A program made the position numbers and the translations under genes. The notes below the pieces were generated by a model, which saw only the letters and a program-made list of their open reading frames with translations, was not told the origin of the DNA and made no database searches. 64,000 bases of DNA from Arsenicicoccus bolidensis DSM 15745 (GTDB taxonomy: Bacteria; Actinomycetota; Actinomycetes; Actinomycetales; Dermatophilaceae), in the NCBI RefSeq assembly GCF_000426385.1, contig NZ_AUFG01000005.1:87007-151006 (forward strand), written 5' to 3'. Below, in pieces: positions 44,413-53,013 of the stretch. Position 1 is the first letter of the stretch, and every line of letters begins with the position of its first letter.

Positions 44413-45998
44413 CGCGTGGCTCCCTCCTCGAGCAGGGTCGTGGCGGGGTTGTCGTAGTCCGGGCCCTTGCGGACCACGCCGTCCAGGCCCTTGCCGGCGT
44501 CCGCCGGACGCTTCATCAGGCCGAAGGTCCCGTCGGCGATGGCGTCGAGCAGGGTGTCGTCGACGATCCGGTCGAGCAGGTCCACGGCCTCGGACAGCAC
44601 GGCCCGGGCCCGCGTCTGGACGAAGCCGTCGGGTGGCGGGCGGAAGTCCTCGCGCAGCCCGCGGCCCGCCTCGAGGGCGTAGCGGACGTTCTGCAGCGCC
44701 AGGTCGCGGTCGGACAGGAAGGGCGTGACGACGGCCTCGGTCATCATGCCCACCAGCAGGATCCCCTGGTCGGTGAGCCCCCCGACGAGGTTGAAGAAGC
44801 CGTCGAGCAGGTAGCCGCGGAAGACGTCCCCCGTCATGTGCTTGGTGGGGGGCATCCACTTCAGGGGCGCGCGCGGGAACAGGTCGCGGGCGAGCATGGC
44901 GTGGGCCAGCTCCATGCGGAACGAGTCGGGCACGTCCGGGTTGATCTCGAAGGCGTGGCCGAGACCGAGCTGCCAGTCCGCGAGCCCCGCCTCCTTGGCG
45001 AAGTACTCGTTGAGCAGCTGGCTGACCGTCACCGTGTGGGCGGCCTCCACGGCGTCCGCGGTCGTGAGGTAGTTGTCCTCGCCGGTGTTGATGATGATCC
45101 CGGCGCGGGCGTGGACCTGGCGGGAGAAGCGCTGGTCCACGAAGGTGCGGACGGGGTTGATGTCGCGGAAGAGGATGCCGTACATCGAGTCGTTGAGCAT
45201 CATGTCCAGCCGCTCGAGGCCGGCCAGCGCCGCGATCTCCGGCATGCACAGCCCGGACGCGTAGTTGGTGAGGCGGACGTAGCGGCCCAGCTCCTTGCTC
45301 GTCTCGTCCAGGGCGGCCCGCATCAGGCGGAAGTTCTCCTGCGTCGCGTAGGTCCCGGCGTAGCCCTCGCGGGTCGCGCCCTCGGGGACGTAGTCGAGCA
45401 GGGACTGCCCGGTCGAGCGGATCACCGCGATGACGTCCGCTCCCCCGCGGGCCGCGGCCTGCGCCTGGGGCATGTCCTCGTAGATGTCGCCGGTCGCCAC
45501 GATGAGGTAGACCCACGGGCGGGCGGGCGCGTCGCCGACCTTGGCGATCAGGCGCTCCCGTGCGGCGCGCTGCCGGTCGATGCGCGTCATCCCCTTCTTG
45601 ACCGAGCGCATGGCCAGGCGGCGCGCCGCGGTGCGGTCCTTGCCCTCCGGGAGGCGGAAGGTCACGGCGCCGGCCGCGGACTTCTGGGCGAGGGTGAGCA
45701 GGTCCGGTGCCTCCCCCCGCGCCAGGGCGTCGTGCACCGGCGTGGTGACGCCGGCCTCGAGCCCCACCTGGTCGCGCACGCCCTGGACGAGGTGGTTGAC
45801 CCACGGGACGCGCTCGTGGTCGGCGCCCGCGAGTCCCGCCAGGCGCAGCGTCGCGCGCTCGACCGACACGGTGGTGTGCTCCTGCGCCAGCCGGACGACG
45901 GGTCGACCAGCCCGGCGGGCGAGGCTCCTCGCGCGACGTACGACCTGGGGGTCCAGGTCGAGGTGGGCGCGCGCACCCGGCGCGGGCGTGCGGGTCAT
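44409..45998 (-). CDS. kamD: Lysine 5,6-aminomutase alpha subunit (KamD)
   Basis: 529 residues from ATG 45998. PLP-binding TIM-barrel-like alpha subunit: VYLIVATGDIYEDMPQAQAAA, IRSTGQSLLDYVPEGATREG, ENFRLMRAALDETSKELGRYV, SYASGL-type TNYASGLCMPEI and WMPPTKHMTGD match the KamD/OraE pattern. With KamE it moves the terminal amino group from C6 to C5. The stop overlaps KamE and the start overlaps the amidohydrolase stop (45995-45998). No defects seen. Confidence 0.92.
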   Translation of the reverse strand: MTRTPAPGARAHLDLDPQVVRRARSLARRAGRPVVRLAQEHTTVSVERATLRLAGLAGADHERVPWVNHLVQGVRDQVGLEAGVTTPVHDALARGEAPDLLTLAQKSAAGAVTFRLPEGKDRTAARRLAMRSVKKGMTRIDRQRAARERLIAKVGDAPARPWVYLIVATGDIYEDMPQAQAAARGGADVIAVIRSTGQSLLDYVPEGATREGYAGTYATQENFRLMRAALDETSKELGRYVRLTNYASGLCMPEIAALAGLERLDMMLNDSMYGILFRDINPVRTFVDQRFSRQVHARAGIIINTGEDNYLTTADAVEAAHTVTVSQLLNEYFAKEAGLADWQLGLGHAFEINPDVPDSFRMELAHAMLARDLFPRAPLKWMPPTKHMTGDVFRGYLLDGFFNLVGGLTDQGILLVGMMTEAVVTPFLSDRDLALQNVRYALEAGRGLREDFRPPPDGFVQTRARAVLSEAVDLLDRIVDDTLLDAIADGTFGLMKRPADAGKGLDGVVRKGPDYDNPATTLLEEGATR

Positions 45999-47568
45999 GT
46001 CAGAGCTCCTTCGCTCTCGTGGATCGTGCGGCCGCCGACGACGGTCAGCAGGGCTCGGGGTGTGGAGACGTCCGGGGTCAGCCGCGGCAGGCCCGGCGTC
46101 TCGAGCGGGGAGCGCGATCCCCCGCCGAGCTCGCCCGGCGGCACCTCCCACACCACGAAGTCGGCGGGGAGCCCGACGTCGAGGTAGCCCCGGGTGCCGT
46201 GGCCGGACGCGTGCCAGCCGCCGACGGTGTGGGCCCGGAAGGCCTCGCCCACCGAGATCTGGTCCTCCTCCGAGCGGTGCCAGCGGGCGGAGCGCAGCGT
46301 CTGCCAGGGGTCGGCTTCCAGCCAGGGCGACGAGCTGGCGAGGGCCGTGACCAGGCCGTCGACGCCGAGCGAGCCGAGGCGCATCATCTCGCGGGCCCGG
46401 GCCGGGCCGAGGCTGCGGGTGAACTCGCCGTCCGGGCCGCCCCACCTGCTGTCCACCTGGGGCATGCGGACGGCCACCACCCCGAGGTCGATGAGGGTGC
46501 CCAGCACCCGGGGGTCGGCCAGGGCGAAGGTGACGGTGCGGTGCCGGATCGAGCGGAACCGGTCCAGCCCCACGGTCCGCACCGCGGTGCGCATGCCGTC
46601 ATCATGGCGTCGGCCGCGCGGTCTCCCAGGGCGACCAGGCTGGTGCGGACGCCGGCCAGCGAAGCGGTGACGAGGTGCTCGGCGATCATGCCGGCGGGCA
46701 TCGGGTCGGGGCCGAGCTGGCCGGGCAGGTCGATGTAGGTCTCGTGCAGGGCTGCCCGGTGGCTGTTGACCGGCCCGTCGACCTGGAGCGTGAAGCCGTA
46801 CAGGTCGTGCTCGCGCAGGAGCTCGATGGGGTCCTCGCCGGGCCGGCAGACGTGACGGAGGTAGCGCTGCACGACGGGCCCCGGCAGCTGCGGGCGCACG
46901 GTGGTGAAACCGTCCAGGAGCCGGGGGCTGGAGATGTGGTCGTGCAGGCACCCGATGCCGTAGCCGGCGGCGGCGGACAGGGCGCCGTCGAGGATCGCCT
47001 GCTGCTGGGCGGGCGTGCGCAGGGCGACGAGCACCTTGAGCAGGGCCCCGACGCTGGGTCTGCGGCTCCGGTCCGACAGGTCGCACGTGTCCACCCCCAG
47101 GCGCTCGGCCGCGGCGGTGAAGGCCGGCGAGCTGACGCAGGCCCCCTTGTCCGCACGCAGGATGACGGCGGGACGACCGCCCACCGCGCGGTCCAGCTCC
47201 TCGGGCGTCGGTGGGCGCTGCTCCGGCCAGCGACTCTCGTCGTGGCCGAACCCCGTCACCGGCCCGTCGGACCGACGGGCGGCCTCCGCGAGCCGGTCGA
47301 GCGCCTCCGTCAGCGAGCGAGCCCCCATCAGCTGGGTCACCGAGTGCCACTCCGCGGTCTCGACCACGTAGTGGATGGGGTCGACGAACGGCGTGGTGAC
47401 CAGCGCTCCGTGCAGGTCCACGACCCGGTCCGCCTCGTCGACCTGCCCGTCCGCCTCTGACTGCGTCCCCACCCAGAGCACCCGGGTGTCGTCGACGAGC
47501 ATGGCCGTGGGGAAGCCGCGGGTCGGGACGTAGACGTGGCCGTTGCGGTAGAGGGTGCGTCGTCGCAT
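45995..47568 (-). pseudogene. Amidohydrolase family protein, frameshifted, inside the lysine operon
   Basis: ATG 47568 begins a TIM-barrel amidohydrolase of the YtcJ-like type: MRRRTLYRNGHVYVPTR, VDPIHYVVETAEWHS, GFGHDESRWPE, then SLVALGDRAADAMM. At about 46600 the similarity changes frame: restoring one G in ATGATG(G)ACGGCATG gives MMDGMRTAVRTVGLDRFR and a continuation to the stop at 45995 (FALADPRVLGTL, GYLDVGLPADFVVWE, LTVVGGRTIHES). The repaired protein is about 525 residues. Its role in lysine breakdown is unknown, although similar genes are often linked to kam genes in actinobacteria. Either an assembly indel or loss of function. Confidence 0.75.
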
Positions 47569-47572
47569 GGGC

Positions 47573-48682
47573 TCAGTCTGCCCGTGGTGCGAGGCGACCC
47601 TCGAACAACGCGCGCACCGACGCGTCGGAGCGCAGCAGGTCGAGCGCGAGGGCCGCATGCCCGGGGGTGTAGCCGTTGCCCACGAGCATGCGCACGTCGG
47701 CGGCCAGCCCCTCCGCGCCCAGCGCGGCCGCGCTGAAGCTGGTGGCCATCGAGAAGTAGATGATCGTGCCCCCGTCGCGCGTGACGAGGATCGAGGGGTG
47801 CTCGCACCCCGGCACGTCGACGCAGACCACCGTGACGTCGGCCGGGCCGTGCGCGGCCTCGACCGCCTCGAGCAGCCCGAGCGGGTCGCGCGCGTCGGCC
47901 AGGACCACGTCGTCCGCGAGCCCCGTGCCCCGCAGCAGGTCCGCCTCGGCCTGGACGGGCACCACCGCGGTGAGGTGGCCGGCCCCGGCCCGCCGGGCGG
48001 CGGCCAGCGACAGCGAGCCGGACTTGCCCGCACCGCCGAGGACGAGGACGGCGGGCGGCTCCCCCGCGCGGGCCCGGTGCTCGCGCACGACCCGATCGAC
48101 CAGGGCGGGGGCACCGCACACGTCCATCACCATCAGGGCGAGCTCGGGGTCGAGGTCGTCCGGCAGGGTCGCGGCGATCGAGCGGCCGAAGAGGATGGCG
48201 TGGCCCTGCGCCGGGACGCGCTCGTCCTCGCCGTCCCACCGCGCGAGGCCGTCGGTGATCCGCAGGGGCGTCAGGGACAGGCTCACGAGGGTGGCCACGC
48301 GGTCCCCGGGCCGCAGCCCCAGGGGGCTCTGGGGCCCCACCTCGTCCACGGTGCCGATCAGCATGCCGCCGGACCCCGTCACGGGATTCTGCATCTTGCC
48401 GCGCTCGCCGACGATGTCCAGCACCGCCTGGCGCAGGGCGCTCCCGGCATACGACCCTCTCAGCTGGCGATAGCTCGCGGCGTCGAGGTTGAGGGTCTCG
48501 ACGGACACGCGGACCTCGTCCGGCCAGATCTCCGGCCGGTCGTCGAGGCAGCGCGCGGCCTGCGGGAGGGACGGGCGCTCCCCCGGGCCGACGATCACGC
48601 GGTGCAGGCCGTATGGCGACGAGCTGGTCGCAGGGGGCGTGGGGGCACCGCTGCCGGGGCGGGCGACCTGCGCGCTCTCCAT
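47573..48682 (-). CDS. kdd: L-erythro-3,5-diaminohexanoate dehydrogenase (Kdd)
   Basis: 369 residues from ATG 48682. Looks like a medium-chain-type oxidoreductase: NAD-binding motif VLVLGGAGKSGSLSLAA, N-terminal PSLPQAARCLDDRPEIWPDEVRV, GKMQNPVTGSGGMLIGTVDEVG and C-terminal NGYTPGHAALALDLLR match the Kdd family of lysine fermenters. Oxidises 3,5-diaminohexanoate to 5-amino-3-oxohexanoate with NAD+. It is the promoter-proximal gene of the minus-strand operon kdd-amidohydrolase-kamD-kamE-kal. There is a 4-base gap before the amidohydrolase. Confidence 0.88.
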   Translation of the reverse strand: MESAQVARPGSGAPTPPATSSSPYGLHRVIVGPGERPSLPQAARCLDDRPEIWPDEVRVSVETLNLDAASYRQLRGSYAGSALRQAVLDIVGERGKMQNPVTGSGGMLIGTVDEVGPQSPLGLRPGDRVATLVSLSLTPLRITDGLARWDGEDERVPAQGHAILFGRSIAATLPDDLDPELALMVMDVCGAPALVDRVVREHRARAGEPPAVLVLGGAGKSGSLSLAAARRAGAGHLTAVVPVQAEADLLRGTGLADDVVLADARDPLGLLEAVEAAHGPADVTVVCVDVPGCEHPSILVTRDGGTIIYFSMATSFSAAALGAEGLAADVRMLVGNGYTPGHAALALDLLRSDASVRALFEGRLAPRAD

Positions 48683-48735
48683 GCCGATTCTCCACTCTGA
48701 GACGGGTGATGGTGCAAAACCTTCTGCCCGCAGTG

Positions 48736-48763
48736 TTGCAGGCCGCAAACTCTCCGCTACCGT
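48736..48763 (+). promoter_or_regulatory. Candidate kamA promoter
   Basis: TTGCAG (48736-48741), a 16-base spacer and TACCGT (48758-48763), only 7 bases before the ATG at 48771, which would give an almost leaderless mRNA. The -35 overlaps a small inverted repeat TTGC-AGGCC-GCAA (48736-48748) that could be a regulator site for this divergent kdd/kamA region. Confidence 0.4.
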
Positions 48764-48770
48764 AGGGGTC

Positions 48771-50213
48771 ATGAGTGCGATGGAGCAACCATACGTCTAC
48801 CGTCGGCGCGAGCTCGTGGAGCCCGACTGGCGCCGGCTGCCGGGCTGGCGCGACGTGACCGACAAGGACTGGGCGAGCGCCCAGTGGCAGCGCACCCGAT
48901 GCGTCAAGAACGTCAAGCAGCTGCGCGAGCTCATGGGCGACCTGCTCACCGAGGACGTCTACGCCGACCTCGAGCGCGACCAGGCCGAGCGCGCCACGAT
49001 GTCGATGCTCGTGCCGCCCCAGATGCTCAACACGATGGTCCCGGCCGTCGACTCCCCCATGCCGGCGGCCGGCGCGGAGTTCAGCGCCGCGTTCCTCGCC
49101 GACCCGGTCCGCCGCTACATGCTGCCGGTCTACTCCGACCGCCGCACCGACTGGCCGAGCCACCCCCACGCCTCCCGCGACTCGCTGCACGAGGCCGACA
49201 TGTGGGTGGCCGAGGGGCTGACCCACCGCTACCCCACCAAGGTGCTGGCCGAGCTGCTGCCCACCTGCCCGCAGTACTGCGGGCACTGCACGCGCATGGA
49301 CCTCGTCGGCAACTCCACCGCGCAGGTCACCAAGCTCAAGCTGGCGGGCAAGCCGGTCGACCGGCTGGACGCGATGATCGACTACCTCAAGGGATCCCCG
49401 CAGGTCCGCGACGTGGTGGTCTCGGGCGGCGACGTCGCCAACATGCCGTGGAAGAACCTCGAGTCCTTCCTCATGCGCCTGCTGGAGATCGACAACATCC
49501 GCGACATCCGGCTCGCCACCAAGGCGCTCATGGGCCTGCCCCAGCACTGGTCCGCACCTGACGTCGTGGAGGGTCTGGGCCGGGTCTCCTGGACCGCCGC
49601 CTGCCGCGGCGTCGGGCTCGCCGTCCACACGCACATCAACAACGCCCAGTCCGTCACGCCCTCGGTCGCCCACGCGACCCGGCTGATGCACGAGGCCGGG
49701 GTGCGCTCGATCCGCAACCAGGGCGTCCTCATGCGCGGCATCAACGACACGCCGGAGGCACTGCTGGACCTGTGCTTCACCATGCGCGACGAGGCGGCGA
49801 TCAACCCGTACTACTTCTACATGTGCGACATGATCCCGTTCAGCGAGCACTGGCGGTTGTCGCTGTCCGAGGCCCAGCACCTGCAGCACGCGATCATGGG
49901 ATACCTGCCGGGCTTCGCCACGCCGCGCATCGTGTGCGACGTGCCGTTCGTCGGCAAGCGGTGGGTCCACCAGGTCGAGGAGTACGACCGCGAACGCGGA
50001 ATCTCGCTGTGGCGCAAGAACTATCGCACCTCGATCGAGGGCGAGGAGGTCGACGTCACGAGCACCGACTACGCCTACTACGACCCGATCTACACCCTCC
50101 CCGAGAGCGGGCAGCGCTGGTGGCGCGAGCAGCGGGACGAGGCGGCCGTGGCGGCGGCCCACGAGGCGGAGGTCGCCGCAGCGGCGGCCTCGCGCACCGC
50201 GTCCCTCGTCTGA
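48771..50213 (+). CDS. kamA: KamA-family radical SAM aminomutase (lysine 2,3-aminomutase)
   Basis: 480 residues from ATG 48771. The [4Fe-4S]-SAM motif C-x3-C-x2-C is Cys166-PQY-Cys170-GH-Cys173. The 4-barrel core shows GNSTAQVTKLKLAG, DVVVSGGDVANMPWKNLE and VHTHINNAQSVTPSVAHATRL. The classic PLP-lysine loop PGGGGK is not present; the equivalent region is GFATPRIVCDVPFVGKRWV, where the Lys in VGKRW is the candidate. Residues 435-480 form an Ala/Glu tail. It should convert L-alpha-lysine to beta-lysine. Divergent from kdd. Confidence 0.85.
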   Translation: MSAMEQPYVYRRRELVEPDWRRLPGWRDVTDKDWASAQWQRTRCVKNVKQLRELMGDLLTEDVYADLERDQAERATMSMLVPPQMLNTMVPAVDSPMPAAGAEFSAAFLADPVRRYMLPVYSDRRTDWPSHPHASRDSLHEADMWVAEGLTHRYPTKVLAELLPTCPQYCGHCTRMDLVGNSTAQVTKLKLAGKPVDRLDAMIDYLKGSPQVRDVVVSGGDVANMPWKNLESFLMRLLEIDNIRDIRLATKALMGLPQHWSAPDVVEGLGRVSWTAACRGVGLAVHTHINNAQSVTPSVAHATRLMHEAGVRSIRNQGVLMRGINDTPEALLDLCFTMRDEAAINPYYFYMCDMIPFSEHWRLSLSEAQHLQHAIMGYLPGFATPRIVCDVPFVGKRWVHQVEEYDRERGISLWRKNYRTSIEGEEVDVTSTDYAYYDPIYTLPESGQRWWREQRDEAAVAAAHEAEVAAAAASRTASLV

Positions 50214-50225
50214 CCCCGCCCCCCC

Positions 50226-50276
50226 AAGATCCTGAGGGTTTCGTCCAACATTCTTGGACGAAACCCTCACGATCTT
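50226..50276. terminator. Large inverted repeat, likely bidirectional terminator
   Basis: Arms of 23 bases (50226-50248 and 50254-50276) with one mismatch and a five-base loop CATTC. The core is GAGGGTTTCGTCCAA / TTGGACGAAACCCTC. It separates kamA (plus) from the convergent LuxR-type gene. The length and symmetry are greater than normal terminators, so a dispersed repeat (REP-like) is an alternative. Confidence 0.75.
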
Positions 50277-50297
50277 CGCTGGGGGAACGGGGGGATC

Positions 50298-52991
50298 TCA
50301 GGGGGACGGCGCTGGTGAGTGATCCTCGGCGACCCAGGCGGCTGCGAGCTCGGTGCGCCCTCGCACCTGCAGCTTCCCGTAGACATTGGTCAGGTGGTAC
50401 TGCACCGTCTTGACCGACAGGCTGAGCTCGCGCGCCACGTCCCGGTTGGGGTGTCCCGCCGCGACCAGCCGGGCGACGGCCTCCTCCTGAGCCGTCAGCT
50501 CGGTGGCGCGTCCGGGTCGCCTGGCCTGCGCGACGCCGGTCGCCTTGAGCTCGCGCTCGCAGCGCTCGGCATAGGCGTCCGCCCCGAGGTCGCGGAAGTC
50601 CTGCTGCGCGGTCCGGAGCGACTCGTCGGCCTCCCGACGGCGGCCCGCCCGACGCAGGACCAGGCCCTGCGAGTAGTGGATCCGCGCGACCTGGAACGGT
50701 TGGTGGGCGGCGGTGGCGGCCTCGACGGCGAGCGCGAAGGTGCTGGTCGCCGCGTCCACGTCGCCGCGCCCGCCGTGCCAGCGGGCCCGGGCTGTCGCCA
50801 GCGCCGCGACGGGTCCGGCGCGGTGCCGGTCCTCGGCGCGGGCCTCCAGCGGGGTGAGGAAGGCGTCGGCGTCGTCGAGCCGCCCCAGGACCACGAGCGC
50901 GTTGGCATAGGGCTGGTGCCACTGCCAGAAGCCCGGCTCGTCGATGTCGCGGCGCCGCGGCATCGCGGCGACGGGCGCGAGGTGCCGCACCACCCCGTCG
51001 TAGTCGGCGCGCGCCTCGCACACCTGCGCGCGGGCCAGCGCGGCGGGGATCCGCATGACCGGGTAGGCGTCGACCGGGCAGGCGGCGCGCTGGGCGTGCC
51101 GGTCGGCGGCCGCCCAGCGACCCATCAGGGCGTTGACCTGCGCGCCGGTCCAGTGGAGCAGGGGCTCGCCGAGCCTCAGCTGGGTGCTGTCCCCCAGCGA
51201 GCTCCCGCGCTCCACGAGCCGTATGGCGGCGGCCCACTGCCCGGCGTCGAACCGCGCTCGCGCCAGCCACCCCTGGGCCCACATCGCGATGCGGACCGAG
51301 CCCTCGTCGCCGGGGCGGCCGCAGGCGTCCTCGAGCCGGTGGGCTGCGGTGTCGGCGTCGCCCGTGGCCAGCTCGACCCAGCCCGCGGCGAGGGCGACCC
51401 GCTGCCGGTGGGGGCCGATGGGGTGGTCGTGCAGGATCTCGGCCAGGCGGGTGCGCGCGCGTCCGGCGTCGCCGAGGATGGCCGTGCCGATCGCGCCGGT
51501 GCACTCGGCCTCGAGCCGGGACGCGTGGTCGTCGCCGCCGAGCAGCGCGGCGCGGGCGCCCCACTGCTCCAGCTCGGCGCCGTCCCAGCTGCACAAGGCG
51601 TGCAGCGCGCGACGACCGGCGACCTGGACAGCCTGGGCGGGGCGGGTGCGCGGGTTGCACTGCCGCCAGGCCTGGTCGAGGCAGACCTCGGCCCGGTCGG
51701 GGCGGCCGACCATGATCGCGTGGTAGCCGAGGGCGGCGTCGCGCAGCACGCTCGGCGGGCCGGCCGAGACGGCGGGGACCAGCTGGTCCGCGGTGACGAG
51801 CTGCCCCGCGCCGGCGGCCGCGTCGAGCGCCTCGGGGAGCAGGGCCTGGCGCCGGTCCGCCTCGCGGGTGGTGCGGACGGCGAGGGTGAGGGCGGCCGAG
51901 GCGCGCCGCCAGTCGCCGTGCTGGGCAGCGCCTCTGCCGAGGCGGACGACCTCCTCGACGGCGGCCTCGTCGACCAAGGGACTGCCGCGCAGGACGTGCC
52001 GGGCCCGCTCGAGGTCGTCCTGCGCGACGGCGGCGGCCCGCCGGTGGGCGGCCTGACGTCGGGCGAGCGGCATCGCCTCGACGACGGCGGCCGCGAGCAT
52101 GGGTGCCACGGGGGCGACGCGCACGCGGTAGCCGTCGTCGACCAGCCGCACCGGCGCGCTGCGGACGGCGTCGTCGACCGACGCGGTGGGGTCGGCCTCG
52201 CCCGTCAGCGCGGCGAGGTCGTCCAGGTCGAGGGTGCCGAGCACCGAGACGAGCTCCACGACGTCGCGGGCGGGTCCGTCGAGCCGGGAGACGACCGCGT
52301 GGGCGTCCGACCTCGCCGACGGGGTCGATCCCAGGCGGACGTCGAGCGCCGATGCGGTCAGGTCGGTGGCGAGGTGGGTGAGCAGGTCCTCGACCAGGTC
52401 GGCGAGCCCGGCGGTGTGCTCGACCACGCGCATCGCGGCGAGGCGGTGCCCGAGGCCGCGCGCGTCGATCCTCTCCTGGACGCGGGGGAGGTCGAGGGGG
52501 CGCACGACGCACCGGTGGTCCGGCACGAGGGGCAGGCCGAGGGTGCCGTCGTGGACGAGGACCACCGTTGGGCGGTCGGGTCCGGGAGCACCCGCGCGGT
52601 CCACGAGGGGGGCCAGCAGGTCGGGGTCGGCGAGGTGGGCGTCGTGCACGACGACGAAGGAGGGGTCGGCGGCGTCCGCATCGCCCTGGCGGGCCTCGTG
52701 GCGGTCCACACCTGCGGTCTCGCCGGCGCTCACGGTCTGGACGACGGTCTCGCCGGCGCCCACGGCCCAGCTCCTGTCCCCCGGTCGGGCACGCAGCACG
52801 CGCGGCTGCAGGCCCGACCGGCGGGACACCTGCTCGACGACGGCGTCGGTGAGGGCATCGTGTCCTGATCCGAGCGGCCCGATCACGACCACCAGTCCTC
52901 CCGGACGGGCCACGAGCTCACCGAGGGCGTCCCGCAGGCTCGCCGCCTGGTCCGGGTCGACCCATCGGCTCGCCGTGGCACCGTCGCTCAT
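50298..52991 (-). CDS. Large LuxR-type (LAL-like) regulator, BenR candidate
   Basis: 897 residues from ATG 52991. The N-terminal part is ATPase-like, but the P-loop reads GPLGSGHD, so the Walker A Lys is His44. The middle (about 330-800) is a helical repeat (TPR-like) region rich in Ala/Arg. The C-terminal LuxR domain is clear: ELTAQEEAVARLVAAG, HPNRDVARELSLSVKTVQYHL. In Rhodococcus and Corynebacterium a LuxR-type BenR gene lies next to benABCD, which fits its place here, 22 bases from the ben operon's end. It is convergent with kamA, from which the repeat at 50226 separates it. Confidence 0.8.
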   Translation of the reverse strand: MSDGATASRWVDPDQAASLRDALGELVARPGGLVVVIGPLGSGHDALTDAVVEQVSRRSGLQPRVLRARPGDRSWAVGAGETVVQTVSAGETAGVDRHEARQGDADAADPSFVVVHDAHLADPDLLAPLVDRAGAPGPDRPTVVLVHDGTLGLPLVPDHRCVVRPLDLPRVQERIDARGLGHRLAAMRVVEHTAGLADLVEDLLTHLATDLTASALDVRLGSTPSARSDAHAVVSRLDGPARDVVELVSVLGTLDLDDLAALTGEADPTASVDDAVRSAPVRLVDDGYRVRVAPVAPMLAAAVVEAMPLARRQAAHRRAAAVAQDDLERARHVLRGSPLVDEAAVEEVVRLGRGAAQHGDWRRASAALTLAVRTTREADRRQALLPEALDAAAGAGQLVTADQLVPAVSAGPPSVLRDAALGYHAIMVGRPDRAEVCLDQAWRQCNPRTRPAQAVQVAGRRALHALCSWDGAELEQWGARAALLGGDDHASRLEAECTGAIGTAILGDAGRARTRLAEILHDHPIGPHRQRVALAAGWVELATGDADTAAHRLEDACGRPGDEGSVRIAMWAQGWLARARFDAGQWAAAIRLVERGSSLGDSTQLRLGEPLLHWTGAQVNALMGRWAAADRHAQRAACPVDAYPVMRIPAALARAQVCEARADYDGVVRHLAPVAAMPRRRDIDEPGFWQWHQPYANALVVLGRLDDADAFLTPLEARAEDRHRAGPVAALATARARWHGGRGDVDAATSTFALAVEAATAAHQPFQVARIHYSQGLVLRRAGRRREADESLRTAQQDFRDLGADAYAERCERELKATGVAQARRPGRATELTAQEEAVARLVAAGHPNRDVARELSLSVKTVQYHLTNVYGKLQVRGRTELAAAWVAEDHSPAPSP

Positions 52992-53013
52992 CTGCCACAG
53001 GCTAGGGCACGCG

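Noticed and set aside
50319..52868. 849-codon open frame opposite the LuxR-type gene
   Set aside because: Antisense shadow; the minus strand carries a clear LuxR domain at the right end.
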